Counted from the first letter of the stretch, positions 23,157-33,692 are shown. The stretch is DNA of 39,436 bases from an uncultured Bacilli bacterium (GCA_904374795.1 CAJFEV010000008.1:1-39436), one strand, 5' to 3'. Program-made: numbers and translations. The notes: generated by a model from the sequence alone, not told the origin.

Positions 23157-25195
23157 ATAATTCCTTCCCAAGATGAATCTGTAGGTTTATTAATATCGGT
23201 CATTGTATCAAACATATATGTCACATCCGCATTATTTCGATAAACAAAATTATCTCCATAAACCACACTTTCTACACCACCACCACTATCACCACTGAAC
23301 ATGTACCTAAAATTTGTAACATTTTCTGTATTAAAACTACTAATGTCTAAAGAATTTATATTAGCATGGCCAAACATTCCTTCCATATTAACGACATTTT
23401 CAGTTTTAAAATTTGTCAAACTCAATTTTTCTAAATCTGAAGATGAGCTGCCTATTGAAGCAAACATATAGGACATATTTGTAACGTTAGATGTATCAAA
23501 AGTACTTAAATTGAAATTTTCAAGTTTCAATCCACCAAACATAAAAGACATATCTGTGACATTAGTTGTAATAAAGTTACTCACATCTAAAGAAGTTAAA
23601 GAATTCATTCCAGCAAACATTCCTGACATATTCGTTACATTTTCTGTTTTAAAGTTTTGGATATTTAATGTTGATACATTGGACAATCTATAAAACATAT
23701 ATGACATATCTTCTGCCTTTTCAGTATTAAAATTACTTACATCTAGAGAAAGTAAATTTTCTGAAAAAGCAAACATATTCGAAAAATCTGTTACATTTGA
23801 AGTATCAATAATTCCTAAATTTATAGTCTCAAGTCCTACTGAAAACCCAAACATTCCTGACATATTCATAACTTTTGAAGTATTCCAGTTACTAATATCT
23901 ATACGATAAGTATCAAACAAATCATAAAATCCAAGGAACATATTACTCATATTTTCTACATTGGAAGTATCTAAATTTAACATATATACACTATTATCAG
24001 AAATCTTTGGAATAAAGCTAAAAGCAAACATCGAAGACATATCTGTAACGTTAGATGTATTTAATAAATCTATAGGAATATTTACTGCAATATTATTTGG
24101 AATATCTGAAGCACCTTCATATGTCGAAAAACTAGCTGCCACCATTCCAGTTCCAGCAAATAAATTACTCATATCTATTACATTTGATGTATCTACATTC
24201 TCTAACCCATTAATTTGTAATAAATACATCATGCCTGCAAACCAACCACTAAAATCTGAATTAGCAATAAATTCTCCATCCGTTTGAATATGCAAATCAT
24301 ACCAGGTTCCTCCTCCAGTTATCTCTGAAAAACTTGCATTTTCTACTAAATAAGCCAGAATACTTCCGTCTTGTTTTTCAGATACGTCATAGGTATAACT
24401 AGCATCATCAGGTGGATTCATTTCTGTTTCAAAATTAATGGATAGAATTTGATTACTATATTGCCAAAAGGAATCACTATCAATTGTTAAGAGTGGCATA
24501 TCCCACACTAACTCCACATTAGCACTCGTAACAAACATGGCACTTTCATCAGGACTTTGCAAAATATTTTCTGGATGATATTCAATTTCAAAATCTGGTC
24601 CCTTCATTAACATATTAGAAGGAATATATGGAGTATAAGTAGCTGTTATGGTAATTTTACTTGCAAAAACTTTATTCATTGTTTCTTCTATAGCAGGTGT
24701 ATCATAATCCATCCATAATCGTAAATCATAAGTAATACTTTCTTTAGAATCTAAATATCCTGCTTTTAATTTATAAGAAGTAGTTGCATTTTCTAGTGTT
24801 GTTTCTACCATTTCTTTCTCTGTTAAAACTTGAGCATTCTCTTCATTTAATAAAACCTTTATATATTCACTGGATAATGTTGTATCTTCTAATACTTCTA
24901 AATTGATTTGATATTCAGCAAATTCTTCACATTCATTTGTTATAGTAAAAGAATAAGGAGTCAATTTTCGGCCATCTTCATCACTTATAGGATATGCTGT
25001 ACTCAAATTTATTGCATTACTCTCTTCTGTAAAAGTGATTTTAAAACAAGAACTTGCAACCGCATTTGAACTGTTCTGAACCAGCGTAAGATGCCAATAA
25101 GCATAACTGATTCCTATACAAACACTCATCAATAATAAAATAAATAAAACAATAGCTTTTTTATTATTCCTTAATTCCACAAGTTTTTCCTTCAT
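23153..25195 (-). CDS. Surface protein: SipW/TasA-like N-module plus DUF285 (BspA-like) repeats
   Basis: 680 aa. A signal-anchor helix (about 14-33, ending SYAYWHL) precedes a beta-sandwich-like module (about 48-190: SCFKITFTEE, TPYSFTITNEC, ESITYDLRLWMD). The C-terminal two thirds hold about ten repeats of roughly 25-30 residues with the core LDTSNVTDMSxMF, the hallmark of DUF285/BspA-like leucine-rich repeats. Such proteins are surface adhesins in gut Firmicutes and mollicutes. The N-module is the same as in the protein at 32163-33644. No LPxTG sorting signal is visible. Confidence 0.88.
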   Translation of the reverse strand: MKEKLVELRNNKKAIVLFILLLMSVCIGISYAYWHLTLVQNSSNAVASSCFKITFTEESNAINLSTAYPISDEDGRKLTPYSFTITNECEEFAEYQINLEVLEDTTLSSEYIKVLLNEENAQVLTEKEMVETTLENATTSYKLKAGYLDSKESITYDLRLWMDYDTPAIEETMNKVFASKITITATYTPYIPSNMLMKGPDFEIEYHPENILQSPDESAMFVTSANVELVWDMPLLTIDSDSFWQYSNQILSINFETEMNPPDDASYTYDVSEKQDGSILAYLVENASFSEITGGGTWYDLHIQTDGEFIANSDFSGWFAGMMYLLQINGLENVDTSNVIDMSNLFAGTGMVAASFSTYEGASDIPNNIAVNIPIDLLNTSNVTDMSSMFAFSFIPKISDNSVYMLNLDTSNVENMSNMFLGFYDLFDTYRIDISNWNTSKVMNMSGMFGFSVGLETINLGIIDTSNVTDFSNMFAFSENLLSLDVSNFNTEKAEDMSYMFYRLSNVSTLNIQNFKTENVTNMSGMFAGMNSLTSLDVSNFITTNVTDMSFMFGGLKLENFNLSTFDTSNVTNMSYMFASIGSSSSDLEKLSLTNFKTENVVNMEGMFGHANINSLDISSFNTENVTNFRYMFSGDSGGGVESVVYGDNFVYRNNADVTYMFDTMTDINKPTDSSWEGII

Positions 25196-25364
25196 ATTCT
25201 CACCCTATTCTCTTTTATTATAACTTAAAATTTAAAAAAATTACTATAAGTTCTATAATGATTTTATCATAACAACTCCTACCCCCTGTCAATTCTCAAA
25301 ATTTTTTTTATCATATTTTATGTAAAATAATGATATGATTATTATATAAAGGAGACTATATAAA

Positions 25365-25691
25365 ATGAAATTAAAAATACATAATCAAATAATAAATATC
25401 AAAAAAGCCACTGATTTTAAAACGCGCTTATTTGGACTAATGGGTCAAAAAAACATTCAAGAAGGAATTTTATTTCCAAAATGTAAGGCTATTCATACTT
25501 TTTTTATGCAAGAAGAAATTGATGTTATCGGATTAAATGAAGAAAATCAAGTAGTATATATTTATCGCAATGTACCTAAAAACAAAATAGTTAAAATCCA
25601 AAACAAAAATAAAAAAACTAGTATTTTAGAACTTCCTAAAAATACTAGCAAAGGACTAGTTATTGGCTCTATTCTTACTTTCAAAGAATAA
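25365..25691 (+). CDS. DUF192 family protein
   Basis: 108 aa, the usual core of the family. It has the pattern RLFGLMGQKNIQEGILFPKCKAIHTFFMQEEIDVIGLNEENQVV and SILELPKNTSKG. The common WMKNT of the family is here FFMQEE. DUF192 proteins are small beta-barrels of unknown role. AAAGGAG lies 10 nt upstream. It is divergent from the DUF285 gene. Confidence 0.85.
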   Translation: MKLKIHNQIINIKKATDFKTRLFGLMGQKNIQEGILFPKCKAIHTFFMQEEIDVIGLNEENQVVYIYRNVPKNKIVKIQNKNKKTSILELPKNTSKGLVIGSILTFKE

Positions 25692-25693
25692 TC

Positions 25694-25939
25694 TTATATT
25701 TTAAAATTTCTTGTTTCTAAATCTGTGGCATATAACATCAAAGTATCCCAAATCATTTGTTCATATTCTACAATGATTTTATTAATTTCAGGACTCATAT
25801 TTCGATAAATGTTAATTTCTGATAAAAATTCTCGAGCTTTAAAAGCAAATGAATAGTGATTTTTACAAGAATGGCATTCTAATAAAAAGAGTTCTTTTTT
25901 TATGAAAAGAATTTTTAAAACTTGTTGAAGGTTTTTCAT
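25694..25939 (-). CDS. Hypothetical 81-aa helical protein coupled to obgE
   Basis: Not recognised. It has a CHSC motif (ECHSCKNHYSF) and is otherwise helical. The ATG directly abuts the obgE stop (TAAATG), so it is expressed by translational coupling. Its end faces the DUF192 gene 2 bp away with no visible terminator. Confidence 0.65.
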   Translation of the reverse strand: MKNLQQVLKILFIKKELFLLECHSCKNHYSFAFKAREFLSEINIYRNMSPEINKIIVEYEQMIWDTLMLYATDLETRNFKI

Positions 25940-27214
25940 TTATTCTTTCCATTCGAAAATGTAGTCTAAAATTTGAACTTCATCACCTGGTTTTGCTCCT
26001 AATCTTTCTAGCTCATCATCAATTCCCATGCCCTTTAATTTACGTGCGAAACGTGTGACTGCTTCATCTTCAGTAAAACGAGTCATTTTAAATAATTTTT
26101 CTATTTCTTCACCTTTTAAAACCCAAATTCCATCTTCTTTAGTAATGGTATAAGGTTTTTCATTTTGAAATTTATAAACAATTGTGCTTTCATATTCCTC
26201 ATCTTGATAAAGTTTTTCTTCGCCAATTTCGTCCAAAACATCACGTAAATGAGTAAGTAGTGGTTCTAATCCTTCATGGTTCATGGCACTAATAGAAAAT
26301 ATTTCTTTATCTGGATATTTTCCTTTAAATTTCTTTAAATTTTCTTCAAATCCAGGCATATCCATTTTGTTAGCAACAATAATCTCTTTTTTCTTAGCTA
26401 GAGCATCACTATAACTTACGATTTCTTTACGAATAATTTCATAATCTTTAATTGGCTCTCTACCCTCCGTACCAGCCATATCAATCACATGAGCAAGTAT
26501 ACGTGTTCTAGATGCATGTTTCAAAAATTTTGTACCAAGGCCAACTCCCTCACTTGCTCCTTCAATCATTCCTGGTAAATCTGCCAAAATAAATGTTCGA
26601 CGATCTTTTAAAGTAACTACTCCAAGATTTGGACTTAATGTAGTAAAATGATAAGCAGCAATTTTAGGGTTTGCAGCTGAAACAGAAGACAAAAGTGTAC
26701 TTTTTCCCACACTAGGCATTCCAACTAATCCGACATCAGCAATAACTTTTAATTCACACTTAATATAACGAATCTCCCCAGGTTCACCAAGCTCTGAAAA
26801 CGATGGAGCGGGTTTTTCATGAGTTGCAAAAGCAGTATTACCACGTCCCCCTCTTCCGCCATGTGCCACGACAAAACTTTCGCCATTTTTTGTTAAATCC
26901 ACGATAACAAGGCCTGTATCTTCATCATAAATAGTAGTACCTGCAGGAACTTTAATAATAACATCAGAGGCATTTTTTCCTCGCATATTTTTTCCTTTAC
27001 CATTTTCTCCTTTATCTGCTTTCATAATTTTGTGAAATTTTAGATCAACAAGTGTTGTAAGACTATCGTCAACCAAAAAGACGATGTCGCCACCTTTGCC
27101 ACCGCTTCCTCCATCAGGTCCACCCATTGGCACATATTTTTCTCTTCGAAACGAAGTACAACCATCTCCGCCTTTACCGGCTACAAGTTTCATTTTTACT
27201 TCATCAATAAACAT
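25940..27214 (-). CDS. obgE: GTPase Obg (CgtA)
   Basis: 424 aa, complete. The glycine-rich Obg fold (about 1-158: GGDGCTSFRREKYVPMGGPDGG) is followed by a G domain with G1 GMPSVGKST, switch FTTLSPNLG, G3 DLPGMIEGA, G4 NKMD and G5 SISAM. A C-terminal OCT domain (about 345-424) follows. Obg acts in late 50S assembly and the stringent and stress response. In most Firmicutes obg follows rpmA; here it lies 8 kb away. Start supported by GGGAGG upstream. Confidence 0.98.
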   Translation of the reverse strand: MFIDEVKMKLVAGKGGDGCTSFRREKYVPMGGPDGGSGGKGGDIVFLVDDSLTTLVDLKFHKIMKADKGENGKGKNMRGKNASDVIIKVPAGTTIYDEDTGLVIVDLTKNGESFVVAHGGRGGRGNTAFATHEKPAPSFSELGEPGEIRYIKCELKVIADVGLVGMPSVGKSTLLSSVSAANPKIAAYHFTTLSPNLGVVTLKDRRTFILADLPGMIEGASEGVGLGTKFLKHASRTRILAHVIDMAGTEGREPIKDYEIIRKEIVSYSDALAKKKEIIVANKMDMPGFEENLKKFKGKYPDKEIFSISAMNHEGLEPLLTHLRDVLDEIGEEKLYQDEEYESTIVYKFQNEKPYTITKEDGIWVLKGEEIEKLFKMTRFTEDEAVTRFARKLKGMGIDDELERLGAKPGDEVQILDYIFEWKE

Positions 27215-27242
27215 TTTTATTCCTCCCTTTTTAACATTTTAG

Positions 27243-27644
27243 TTAAGAGCTATTTAAATCCATACACTGATATCCGACACTTTCATAAATTTGTCTAGCT
27301 TTTTGATTTATTGGATATATTTTTTGAAACCGCAAAAGTTTCATTAAAATATTTTTCTATTTCTTTTTTTCTCTGTAAAGTTTCAAGTAAAAGTTTTTTC
27401 CAAAAGAATATCCTTTTTCCTGAAATTCATATTTCACAAAAAGTTGATCAATATATAAAGATCCAAAAGCGGGTTCTTTATCATATGATGCTTTATAAGC
27501 TAAAAATTTGCTACTTAATATTCATTCTGTATAATATTTTTCCTCTTCTAAAAGACTTGCCAGCTGATAAGCATTCTCTCGTAAGCATTCAAGTACTTTT
27601 ATGTTTTCTCTAGTTGAAATGAGTAAATTATATGAAATATTCAT
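27243..27644 (-). pseudogene. GNAT acetyltransferase gene with two in-frame nonsense codons
   Basis: One continuous frame of 134 codons from the ATG at 27644 (AAAGGAG upstream, next to the end of the DUF4143 gene) to TAA at 27243 is broken by a TGA (codon 41) and a TAG (codon 96). The pieces still read as a GNAT: AYKASYDKEPAFGSLYIDQLFVKYEFQ.KGYSFGKNF and, at the end, PINQKARQIYESVGYQCMD, the usual N..A..IYES.GY motif. The absence of frameshifts suggests recent inactivation. Confidence 0.75.
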
Positions 27645-27646
27645 GA

Positions 27647-28909
27647 CTACTCCTTTAAATTTGCAATAGATACGATATATACACCATTATCTAGTTGATA
27701 AGAATATTCATCTCCTACTAAAACCATCAAAAAGCTTGGTTTTCCTAGTTTATCTGTATCTACTTTTTCTTGGAATTTCAATAAATTTTCGCTTGCACTT
27801 AATGCAAATCCTGAACTAAGCTTTATCTCGACAGCACCCCATCTTCCATCTTGTAAAACAATAATTGCATCTATTTCTAAATCTGTTTCATCACGGTAAT
27901 AAAAAATTTTGCCTCCCAAACTTTCAGCATATACTCTTAAATCCCTCATGCATAAAGATTCAAACATAAGTCCTAAGGTATTTAAATCCCCTTTTAAAAG
28001 TTCGCTATTTAACCCTAAAGACGCACAAGCAATAGACGGATCTACAAATTGAAGTTTTTCTTTAGAACGAATAGCAATTTTCGAACGAATTTTTCCCGTC
28101 CATGCAGGAACGTTTTCAACAACATATAATTTTTTTAAGATCTCAATATAAGAAGAAATTGTATTTCTTGCTAATGACGAATCATGGGCTAAAATATCTT
28201 CCTCGATCGTACTGATATTTACAGGTGAAGAAATATTTCTCGATAAGGAACGCAACAACAAATCAAGTCGATTTGCATTAAATTCTTTTTCATTAGATAA
28301 ACTCATATTCTCGTGTAATAAACTTATATAATAGTTTTTAGCAATTTCCAAAGAATAAGTTTTTTCCATTTTAACTGCGTTTGGCCAACCCCCACGTAAT
28401 ATATAAAAAATAATATCATCCAAAGTAACATTTGCTTTGGTTGCTGAAATATTCTTTTTATCAAATAAATCTTTTAAAGAAATCATTCCATCCGATTCTT
28501 CCGATTCATACAAAGACATAGGACGCATTAAAATTCTAGCAATTCTTCCTATCCCGCTGTGCATCGTCGTTCCTTCATTAGGCGTGGCAGAACCCGTTAA
28601 AATATACTCTCCTTGCAACCCACTTTTATCTACGTCATGACGAATTGCATCCCAAACAACAGGATACATTTGCCACTCATCAATAAGAAGAGGCTTTTCC
28701 CCTTCTAAAAATAAAGAGGGTTTAGTCTTAGCAATTAGATCAAATTTAGCTTTATCATCAACATTTTGAAGTTCCAATATGCTTTTTGCATGTCTTCTTG
28801 CAGTAGTACTTTTCCCGCACCATTTACATCCTTCAATCAAAACACAGCCAATAATTTTTAATTTTTTTTCCAATTCTTTATCTAAAATTCTAGGCATATA
28901 TGTCTTCAT
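27647..28909 (-). CDS. AAA ATPase with DUF4143 domain
   Basis: 420 aa. The N-terminal AAA_14 domain has Walker A GCKWCGKST, Walker B KPLLIDEWQ and a sensor-like TGSATP. The C-terminal DUF4143 part (about 200-420) contains YYRDETDLEIDAIIVLQDGRWGAVEIKLS, which resembles a PD-(D/E)xK nuclease-like core (D, E, K). The family is widespread in gut bacteria and archaea, with unknown role, often suspected in defence or DNA transactions. GAGGTGC precedes the ATG. Confidence 0.9.
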   Translation of the reverse strand: MKTYMPRILDKELEKKLKIIGCVLIEGCKWCGKSTTARRHAKSILELQNVDDKAKFDLIAKTKPSLFLEGEKPLLIDEWQMYPVVWDAIRHDVDKSGLQGEYILTGSATPNEGTTMHSGIGRIARILMRPMSLYESEESDGMISLKDLFDKKNISATKANVTLDDIIFYILRGGWPNAVKMEKTYSLEIAKNYYISLLHENMSLSNEKEFNANRLDLLLRSLSRNISSPVNISTIEEDILAHDSSLARNTISSYIEILKKLYVVENVPAWTGKIRSKIAIRSKEKLQFVDPSIACASLGLNSELLKGDLNTLGLMFESLCMRDLRVYAESLGGKIFYYRDETDLEIDAIIVLQDGRWGAVEIKLSSGFALSASENLLKFQEKVDTDKLGKPSFLMVLVGDEYSYQLDNGVYIVSIANLKE

Positions 28910-29014
28910 AAAAGCACCTCACTTATTTATTTATACCATATTTATTATTTTAAAGCAATCAAATTAATAAAAAAAAGGACGTTTTTTTGATAAAAAAAGG
29001 GAGAAAAAATTGAT

Positions 29015-29040
29015 AAAAAAAAGGACATAAAAACTATGTC
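29015..29040 (-). terminator. Terminator of the pflBA operon
   Basis: GACAT, a 7-nt loop, ATGTC and then a run of eight T on the minus strand, starting at the pflA stop. Three similar TTGATAAAAAAA-type stretches follow at 28987-29020. Confidence 0.65.
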
Positions 29041-29744
29041 AACTTTTCTGAAAATTTTTTATATAAATCATCGCAAATATTTTTATCCATTTCTGGTGTA
29101 TCTTTTAAAGGATTTTTCAAACCCAATTTTTCATACTTTTCAAAACCTAAATGATGAAAAGGTAAAAATTCAATTTTCTTTACATTTTTAATTTTCTTTA
29201 CATATGAGGCTAAAGAATCTAAATACTCTTCTTGATCGGTTATACCAGGAACGATTACCTGTCTTAACCACACATCCTTGCCACTTTTATTTAAGTGTTC
29301 AATAAATTTTTCTACCTCATCCATTTTTTGACCAGTCATTTTTTTATATCCTAAAGAATTTGTATGTTTAATATCCAAAATAACTAAATCAACTAAGGAT
29401 AAAATTTCATCATATTTTCCTATTCCTACGCCAGCTGTATCTAAGGCAATATGAATATTTTCAGCTTTTAACTTTTTACAAACCTCAAGCAAAAAATTCA
29501 CTTGTAATAAAGGTTCTCCACCAGAGAATGTAACTCCGCCATGATTTCTATTAAAATAAGGCTTACTCCGCAAAATCTTTTTAACAAGAGTATCTACATC
29601 CATATTATTTTCTTTTCTTTGAAACATTTCAGGATTATGACAAAAAAGGCAACGCAAGCGACAGCCTGAGAAAAAGACAACTGTTCTAATCCCAGGTCCA
29701 TCGACAAGCCCAAACGTTTCAATAGAATCTATACTCCCCATCAT
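29034..29744 (-). CDS. pflA: Pyruvate formate-lyase-activating enzyme
   Basis: 236 aa. Radical-SAM cluster motif C28-x3-C32-x2-C35 ([11 protein letters not shown]), FSGGEPLLQ and the typical start [21 protein letters not shown]. It generates the glycyl radical on PflB using S-adenosylmethionine and a 4Fe-4S cluster. It overlaps pflB by 4 bp (ATGA). Confidence 0.97.
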   Translation of the reverse strand: MMGSIDSIETFGLVDGPGIRTVVFFSGCRLRCLFCHNPEMFQRKENNMDVDTLVKKILRSKPYFNRNHGGVTFSGGEPLLQVNFLLEVCKKLKAENIHIALDTAGVGIGKYDEILSLVDLVILDIKHTNSLGYKKMTGQKMDEVEKFIEHLNKSGKDVWLRQVIVPGITDQEEYLDSLASYVKKIKNVKKIEFLPFHHLGFEKYEKLGLKNPLKDTPEMDKNICDDLYKKFSEKLT

Positions 29745-31972
29745 AATTTTTCATGGAAAGTTCTTGCAATAACTTCCTCTTGTTGTTTACGAGTTAAACG
29801 ATTAAAACGAACAGCATAACCAGAAACGCGAATCGTAAGTAATGGATATTTATCTGGATGCTCCATAGCATCAATCAAAGTTTCACGACTTAATACATTA
29901 ACATTTAAGTGATGCGCCCCTTGAATAAAATATCCATCTAACAAAGAAACTAAGTTGTCAATTTGTTCTTCTTTTGAATGTCCCAAAGAAGATGGAACGA
30001 TACTAAAGGTATTAGATATACCATCACGACAACAATTTGCATAATCAAGTTTAGCAACGGAATTTAAAGAAGCAATAGCCCCACTTTCATCTCTTCCATG
30101 CATCGGATTGGCACCAGGAGCAAAAGCTACCCCTTTCTTACGACCATCAGGTGTTGAACCTGTTTTACTTCCATAAACAACATTTGAAGTAATTGTTAAA
30201 ACAGATAAAGTAGGTACAGCATCCCGGTAACATTTATGTTTCGAAAGCTCAGCATAGAATTTCTCCAAAACTTCTTTAGCTAAATCATCTACTCGATCAT
30301 CATCATTTCCATATTTAGGATAGTCTCCTTCGATTTCAAAATCAACAGCAATACCATCTTCATTACGAATCGGTTTTACCTTAGCATATTTAATGGCTGA
30401 TAAAGAGTCTGCTACAACAGATAAACCTGCTACACCATAAGCCATTAAACGTCTTACATACGTATCGTGTAAAGCCATTTGACCAGCTTCATAAGCGTAT
30501 TTATCATGCATATAATGAATAACGTTCATCGCATCACTATAGACAGAAGCAATTCGTTCAAGCATTTTAAAGTAAGCATCATGCACTTTTTGATAATCTA
30601 ATACTTCATCCGTCATTTTTGAAAATCCTTCAATAACCAAATCGCCTTTTACTTCATCAACTCCACCATTAATAGAATAAAGCAAGGCTTTAGCTAAATT
30701 ACAACGTGCACCAAAAAATTGCATATCTTTACCTTCACGCATGGCTGAAACACAACAAGCAATCGCATAATCATCCCCATAAATTGGACGCATGACATCA
30801 TCATTTTCGTATTGAATAGAATCCGTTTCAATCGAAATTTTTGCACAATACTTTTTGAAAGTTTCAGGTAAATGTTCACTCCATAAAACCGTCATATTTG
30901 GTTCTGGTGCCGGATCGAGATTTGTTAACGTATGTAAAATACGGTAAGAAGTCTTTGTAACCATTGACTCACCCTTCTCCGTAATTCCGCCTATCGAACA
31001 AGTTACCCAAGTTGGATCTCCTGAGAATAATTCATCATATTCAGGTGTTCTTAAATGACGAACTAAGCGAAGTTTAATAACAAATTGATCAATAATTTCT
31101 TGAATTTCACTTTCAGTAATAGTTCCATCTTTTAAATCTCTTTCAAAATAAATGTCAAAGAAAGCATCCACTCTTCCCAAACTCATCGCGGCCCCATTAT
31201 TTTCTTTAACGGCTGCTAAATATCCAAAATATGTCCATTGAACAGTTTCACGACTATTTTTGGCAGGCTTAGAAATATCAAAACCGTAAGAAGCTGCCAT
31301 TTTTTTAATCTCTTCTAAAGCACGATATTGCATAGAAACATCTTCACGTAGCTGAATAAGTTCTGCAGTCATAGGACCTACTAAAACTTCATCCCAATCT
31401 TTCTTCTTTTGTTCCATTAAATAATCAATACCATATAAAGCAACTCTTCGATAATCTCCAATAATTCTTCCTCGGCCATAGGCATCAGGTAAACCAGTTA
31501 AAAGTCCAACGTGTCTAGCTTTTCTTACACTTGCAGGATACGCATCAAAAACTCCTTGATTATGAGTTTTACGAAATTCATTAAAATATTTATCAACTGT
31601 TTCATTTAACTTATATCCATAAGCATCTAACTCTTGATAAACCATTCTAATTCCACCATAAGGATTAACAATACGTTTTAAAGGGGCATCCGTTTGAAGA
31701 CCAACAATAACATCATCGCCCTCACTAATATACCCGGGTTTAAAAGCATTAATTCCTGACATGTGATCCACATCAATATCTAACACATGTTTTTTTAATT
31801 CTTCTTTTAACAACTCATTTACTTTTTTTAAAACTCTTCCCGTCTTATCTGTAATTCCAGATAAAAAAGATTCGTCTTCATCATATCTTGTATAGTTTTT
31901 CAAAATGAAATCCGAAACATTAATTTCATTCATCCAAACTCCTTCTTTAAAATTTTTCCATTCTTCCTTCAT
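29741..31972 (-). CDS. pflB: Formate acetyltransferase (pyruvate formate-lyase)
   Basis: 743 aa from the ATG at 31972, chosen because GGAGG is 6 nt upstream; the frame extends 13 codons further without a ribosome site. The active-site Cys pair lies in IACCVSAM and the glycyl-radical loop RVSGYAVRF near the C-terminus. It converts pyruvate and CoA to formate and acetyl-CoA under anaerobic conditions, consistent with an anaerobic fermenter. It forms an operon with pflA. Confidence 0.98.
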   Translation of the reverse strand: MKEEWKNFKEGVWMNEINVSDFILKNYTRYDEDESFLSGITDKTGRVLKKVNELLKEELKKHVLDIDVDHMSGINAFKPGYISEGDDVIVGLQTDAPLKRIVNPYGGIRMVYQELDAYGYKLNETVDKYFNEFRKTHNQGVFDAYPASVRKARHVGLLTGLPDAYGRGRIIGDYRRVALYGIDYLMEQKKKDWDEVLVGPMTAELIQLREDVSMQYRALEEIKKMAASYGFDISKPAKNSRETVQWTYFGYLAAVKENNGAAMSLGRVDAFFDIYFERDLKDGTITESEIQEIIDQFVIKLRLVRHLRTPEYDELFSGDPTWVTCSIGGITEKGESMVTKTSYRILHTLTNLDPAPEPNMTVLWSEHLPETFKKYCAKISIETDSIQYENDDVMRPIYGDDYAIACCVSAMREGKDMQFFGARCNLAKALLYSINGGVDEVKGDLVIEGFSKMTDEVLDYQKVHDAYFKMLERIASVYSDAMNVIHYMHDKYAYEAGQMALHDTYVRRLMAYGVAGLSVVADSLSAIKYAKVKPIRNEDGIAVDFEIEGDYPKYGNDDDRVDDLAKEVLEKFYAELSKHKCYRDAVPTLSVLTITSNVVYGSKTGSTPDGRKKGVAFAPGANPMHGRDESGAIASLNSVAKLDYANCCRDGISNTFSIVPSSLGHSKEEQIDNLVSLLDGYFIQGAHHLNVNVLSRETLIDAMEHPDKYPLLTIRVSGYAVRFNRLTRKQQEEVIARTFHEKL

Positions 31973-32014
31973 ATCATACCTCCGCCATTTAAATATATCA
32001 TGAAAAAGCAAATG

Positions 32015-32039
32015 AAAAAAGTGGCAGATGCACCACTTT
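32015..32039 (-). terminator. Rho-independent terminator upstream of pflB
   Basis: AAAGTGG, an 8-nt loop, CCACTTT and T6 on the minus strand. It separates the surface-protein gene (ending 32163) from pflB, or could attenuate pflB. Confidence 0.6.
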
Positions 32040-32111
32040 ACAAAACATTGAAAAAAAGTTTTTCATTCTTGTAAAAATTTATAACTAAAACCAATTTTTG
32101 TGTGGATAACT

Positions 32112-32154
32112 AAATGGCGCCCCTGCCACTTTTACTCGTGGCTGGGCCCCATTT
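32112..32154. repeat. Long GC-rich imperfect inverted repeat
   Basis: AAATGG...GCCAC pairs with GTGGC...CCATTT in a stem of about 16 pairs with one bulge and two mismatches and an 8-nt loop. It is strikingly GC-rich for this genome and lies directly after the surface-protein stop. It has no T run, so it may be a mobile hairpin repeat or a transcript-end structure. Confidence 0.6.
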
Positions 32155-32162
32155 TAGATATC

Positions 32163-33644
32163 CTATAGACTCAAAGTAAATGGTGAACTTTCTGATCCGT
32201 CTCCCCCACTTATTTTAACATTAGAGGATAGATATAAGGCGGGGGAAACAGCATCGAGCGGGTAGCTCACACTGAAGTTGCTGACACTCCCAAAACTGTA
32301 CACATAGAACACGTTGTACGAACTACTGGAATAGGGAGTTAAGGTCCATTGATAATTTGAACTATCATACAACCAGTCGTTATTTTTACAATCGCTTACA
32401 CTTGAACTATTCCAATTGTATAATTCTGTATTTAGGCATGTTTCCCTATCTGTACTATTTCCTCCACTAGTTGCATATCCATAGTCACTTGCATACATGA
32501 GTCCTATTTTTCCTATCCATTCTGTTGGTCTTCCACTATATACTGTTGTGCCTCTTTCTCTTTCATAAAACATGCTTGCTGTTACATTATTGTATGTACT
32601 ACTTCCTCCTAAGTTCCATTTGGCATCACTTATCATAGTTTTTGCTTCTTCTGTTAGTCCAGTAGAGCTAAAATCACAATTTGTCATTTCTCCGTTTTCT
32701 CCATATGGACATTCTCCGCTTGTTCGATTATAGTATGTTCCTTCATTTAAGACGATTTGTAAAGCACTATCACTCCAATCATTACTTCCGTTTGATGAAG
32801 TAGATGAGCCTACTCCGCTTGCTTTATTATCCCAACTATATTTTCCTATAGGTTCATTTCTTATGATTTTTAATCTTGTTTCTTTTGTTCCTGTTCCATC
32901 ATCTATATTATTAAATACTCCTATTATTCTCCATAATTCATTATTAAATGATACGTAGTTATTTGGATTAGCTCCGATATATCTTAAATTATTATCTGCT
33001 GTATTATCATAAGCTAGTTCTTCTGTTTCTCCTTTAGCTAATATAGTATCTGCGGCTGTTACTATTTTTACTGCAGAAGTAATAATGTTCACACTTCCTT
33101 CAAATCTTGTGTTCATCGCTTCGTTTCCTGTTGTCTCATCCATCCATAAATAGAAGTTGTAAGTGACACTTTCTTCTTCTTTTAATTCGCCACTTGCGAT
33201 AATGATAGATTCATCTAAATTGGCGATTTGTAACTCTTCTGTTGCTGTATTATAGTTGTTATTCGTTCCTAAATTTATTCCTGTCGTTGGTTTTGCTTCA
33301 TCACTTTTTTGAATCGCATATTTAATCCATTCTTTTTTCATTGTATTTGTTGTTAAAGTATTTAAGGTAACATCATATGAAGCTCCTATTGTACAGGTAT
33401 TTTTTATCGTAAATGTATAAGGTTCTGTTGTAAGGCCTTTTGTATCATTTACAGGATAAGTATTGTTTAAAGATATTGAACTTGTTTGTTCTGTAAATTC
33501 AATTTCAAAACATCCAACATTCACTATATTTTCTCCACCTGTGTATGTAGCTACCCATAATGCATAACTTTGATACGTCATTAAACATATTCCTATACCC
33601 ACTGTTATGATTGCTAATAGTATTTTATATTTTAGTCTCATCAT
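32163..33644 (-). CDS. Surface protein: SipW/TasA-like N-module plus DUF6273-like C-terminal domain
   Basis: 493 aa. A signal-anchor helix (about 8-28) precedes the same beta-module as in the DUF285 protein (GCFEIEFTEQ, TEPYTFTIKNTC, ESVTYNFYLWMD). The C-terminal part has YIGANPNNYVSFNNELWRIIGVF, then IGLMYASDYGYATSGG and SPALYLSSNVKISGGDGSESSPF, the layout of the DUF6273-like domains that occur in many copies in gut Firmicutes surface proteins. Two adjacent ATG codons follow AGGTGA, and 33641 may be the true start. Function unknown; probably exported. Confidence 0.82.
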   Translation of the reverse strand: MMRLKYKILLAIITVGIGICLMTYQSYALWVATYTGGENIVNVGCFEIEFTEQTSSISLNNTYPVNDTKGLTTEPYTFTIKNTCTIGASYDVTLNTLTTNTMKKEWIKYAIQKSDEAKPTTGINLGTNNNYNTATEELQIANLDESIIIASGELKEEESVTYNFYLWMDETTGNEAMNTRFEGSVNIITSAVKIVTAADTILAKGETEELAYDNTADNNLRYIGANPNNYVSFNNELWRIIGVFNNIDDGTGTKETRLKIIRNEPIGKYSWDNKASGVGSSTSSNGSNDWSDSALQIVLNEGTYYNRTSGECPYGENGEMTNCDFSSTGLTEEAKTMISDAKWNLGGSSTYNNVTASMFYERERGTTVYSGRPTEWIGKIGLMYASDYGYATSGGNSTDRETCLNTELYNWNSSSVSDCKNNDWLYDSSNYQWTLTPYSSSSYNVFYVYSFGSVSNFSVSYPLDAVSPALYLSSNVKISGGDGSESSPFTLSL

Positions 33645-33692
33645 ATCACCTATTCTTCTTTTATTATAAACATTTTTTTAGTTTTAACAACT

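Noticed and set aside
23153-25195. CRISPR-like periodicity in the DUF285 gene
   Set aside because: The repeating DNA codes for regular MSNMF protein repeats, with unequal units and no spacers.
27520-27525. Selenocysteine or TGA recoding in the GNAT frame
   Set aside because: The frame also has a TAG, GNATs do not need Sec, and TGA ends other genes here normally (for example pflB).
27311-27613. Plus-strand open frame of 100 codons
   Set aside because: It is antisense to the GNAT pseudogene, which shows clear family motifs on the minus strand.
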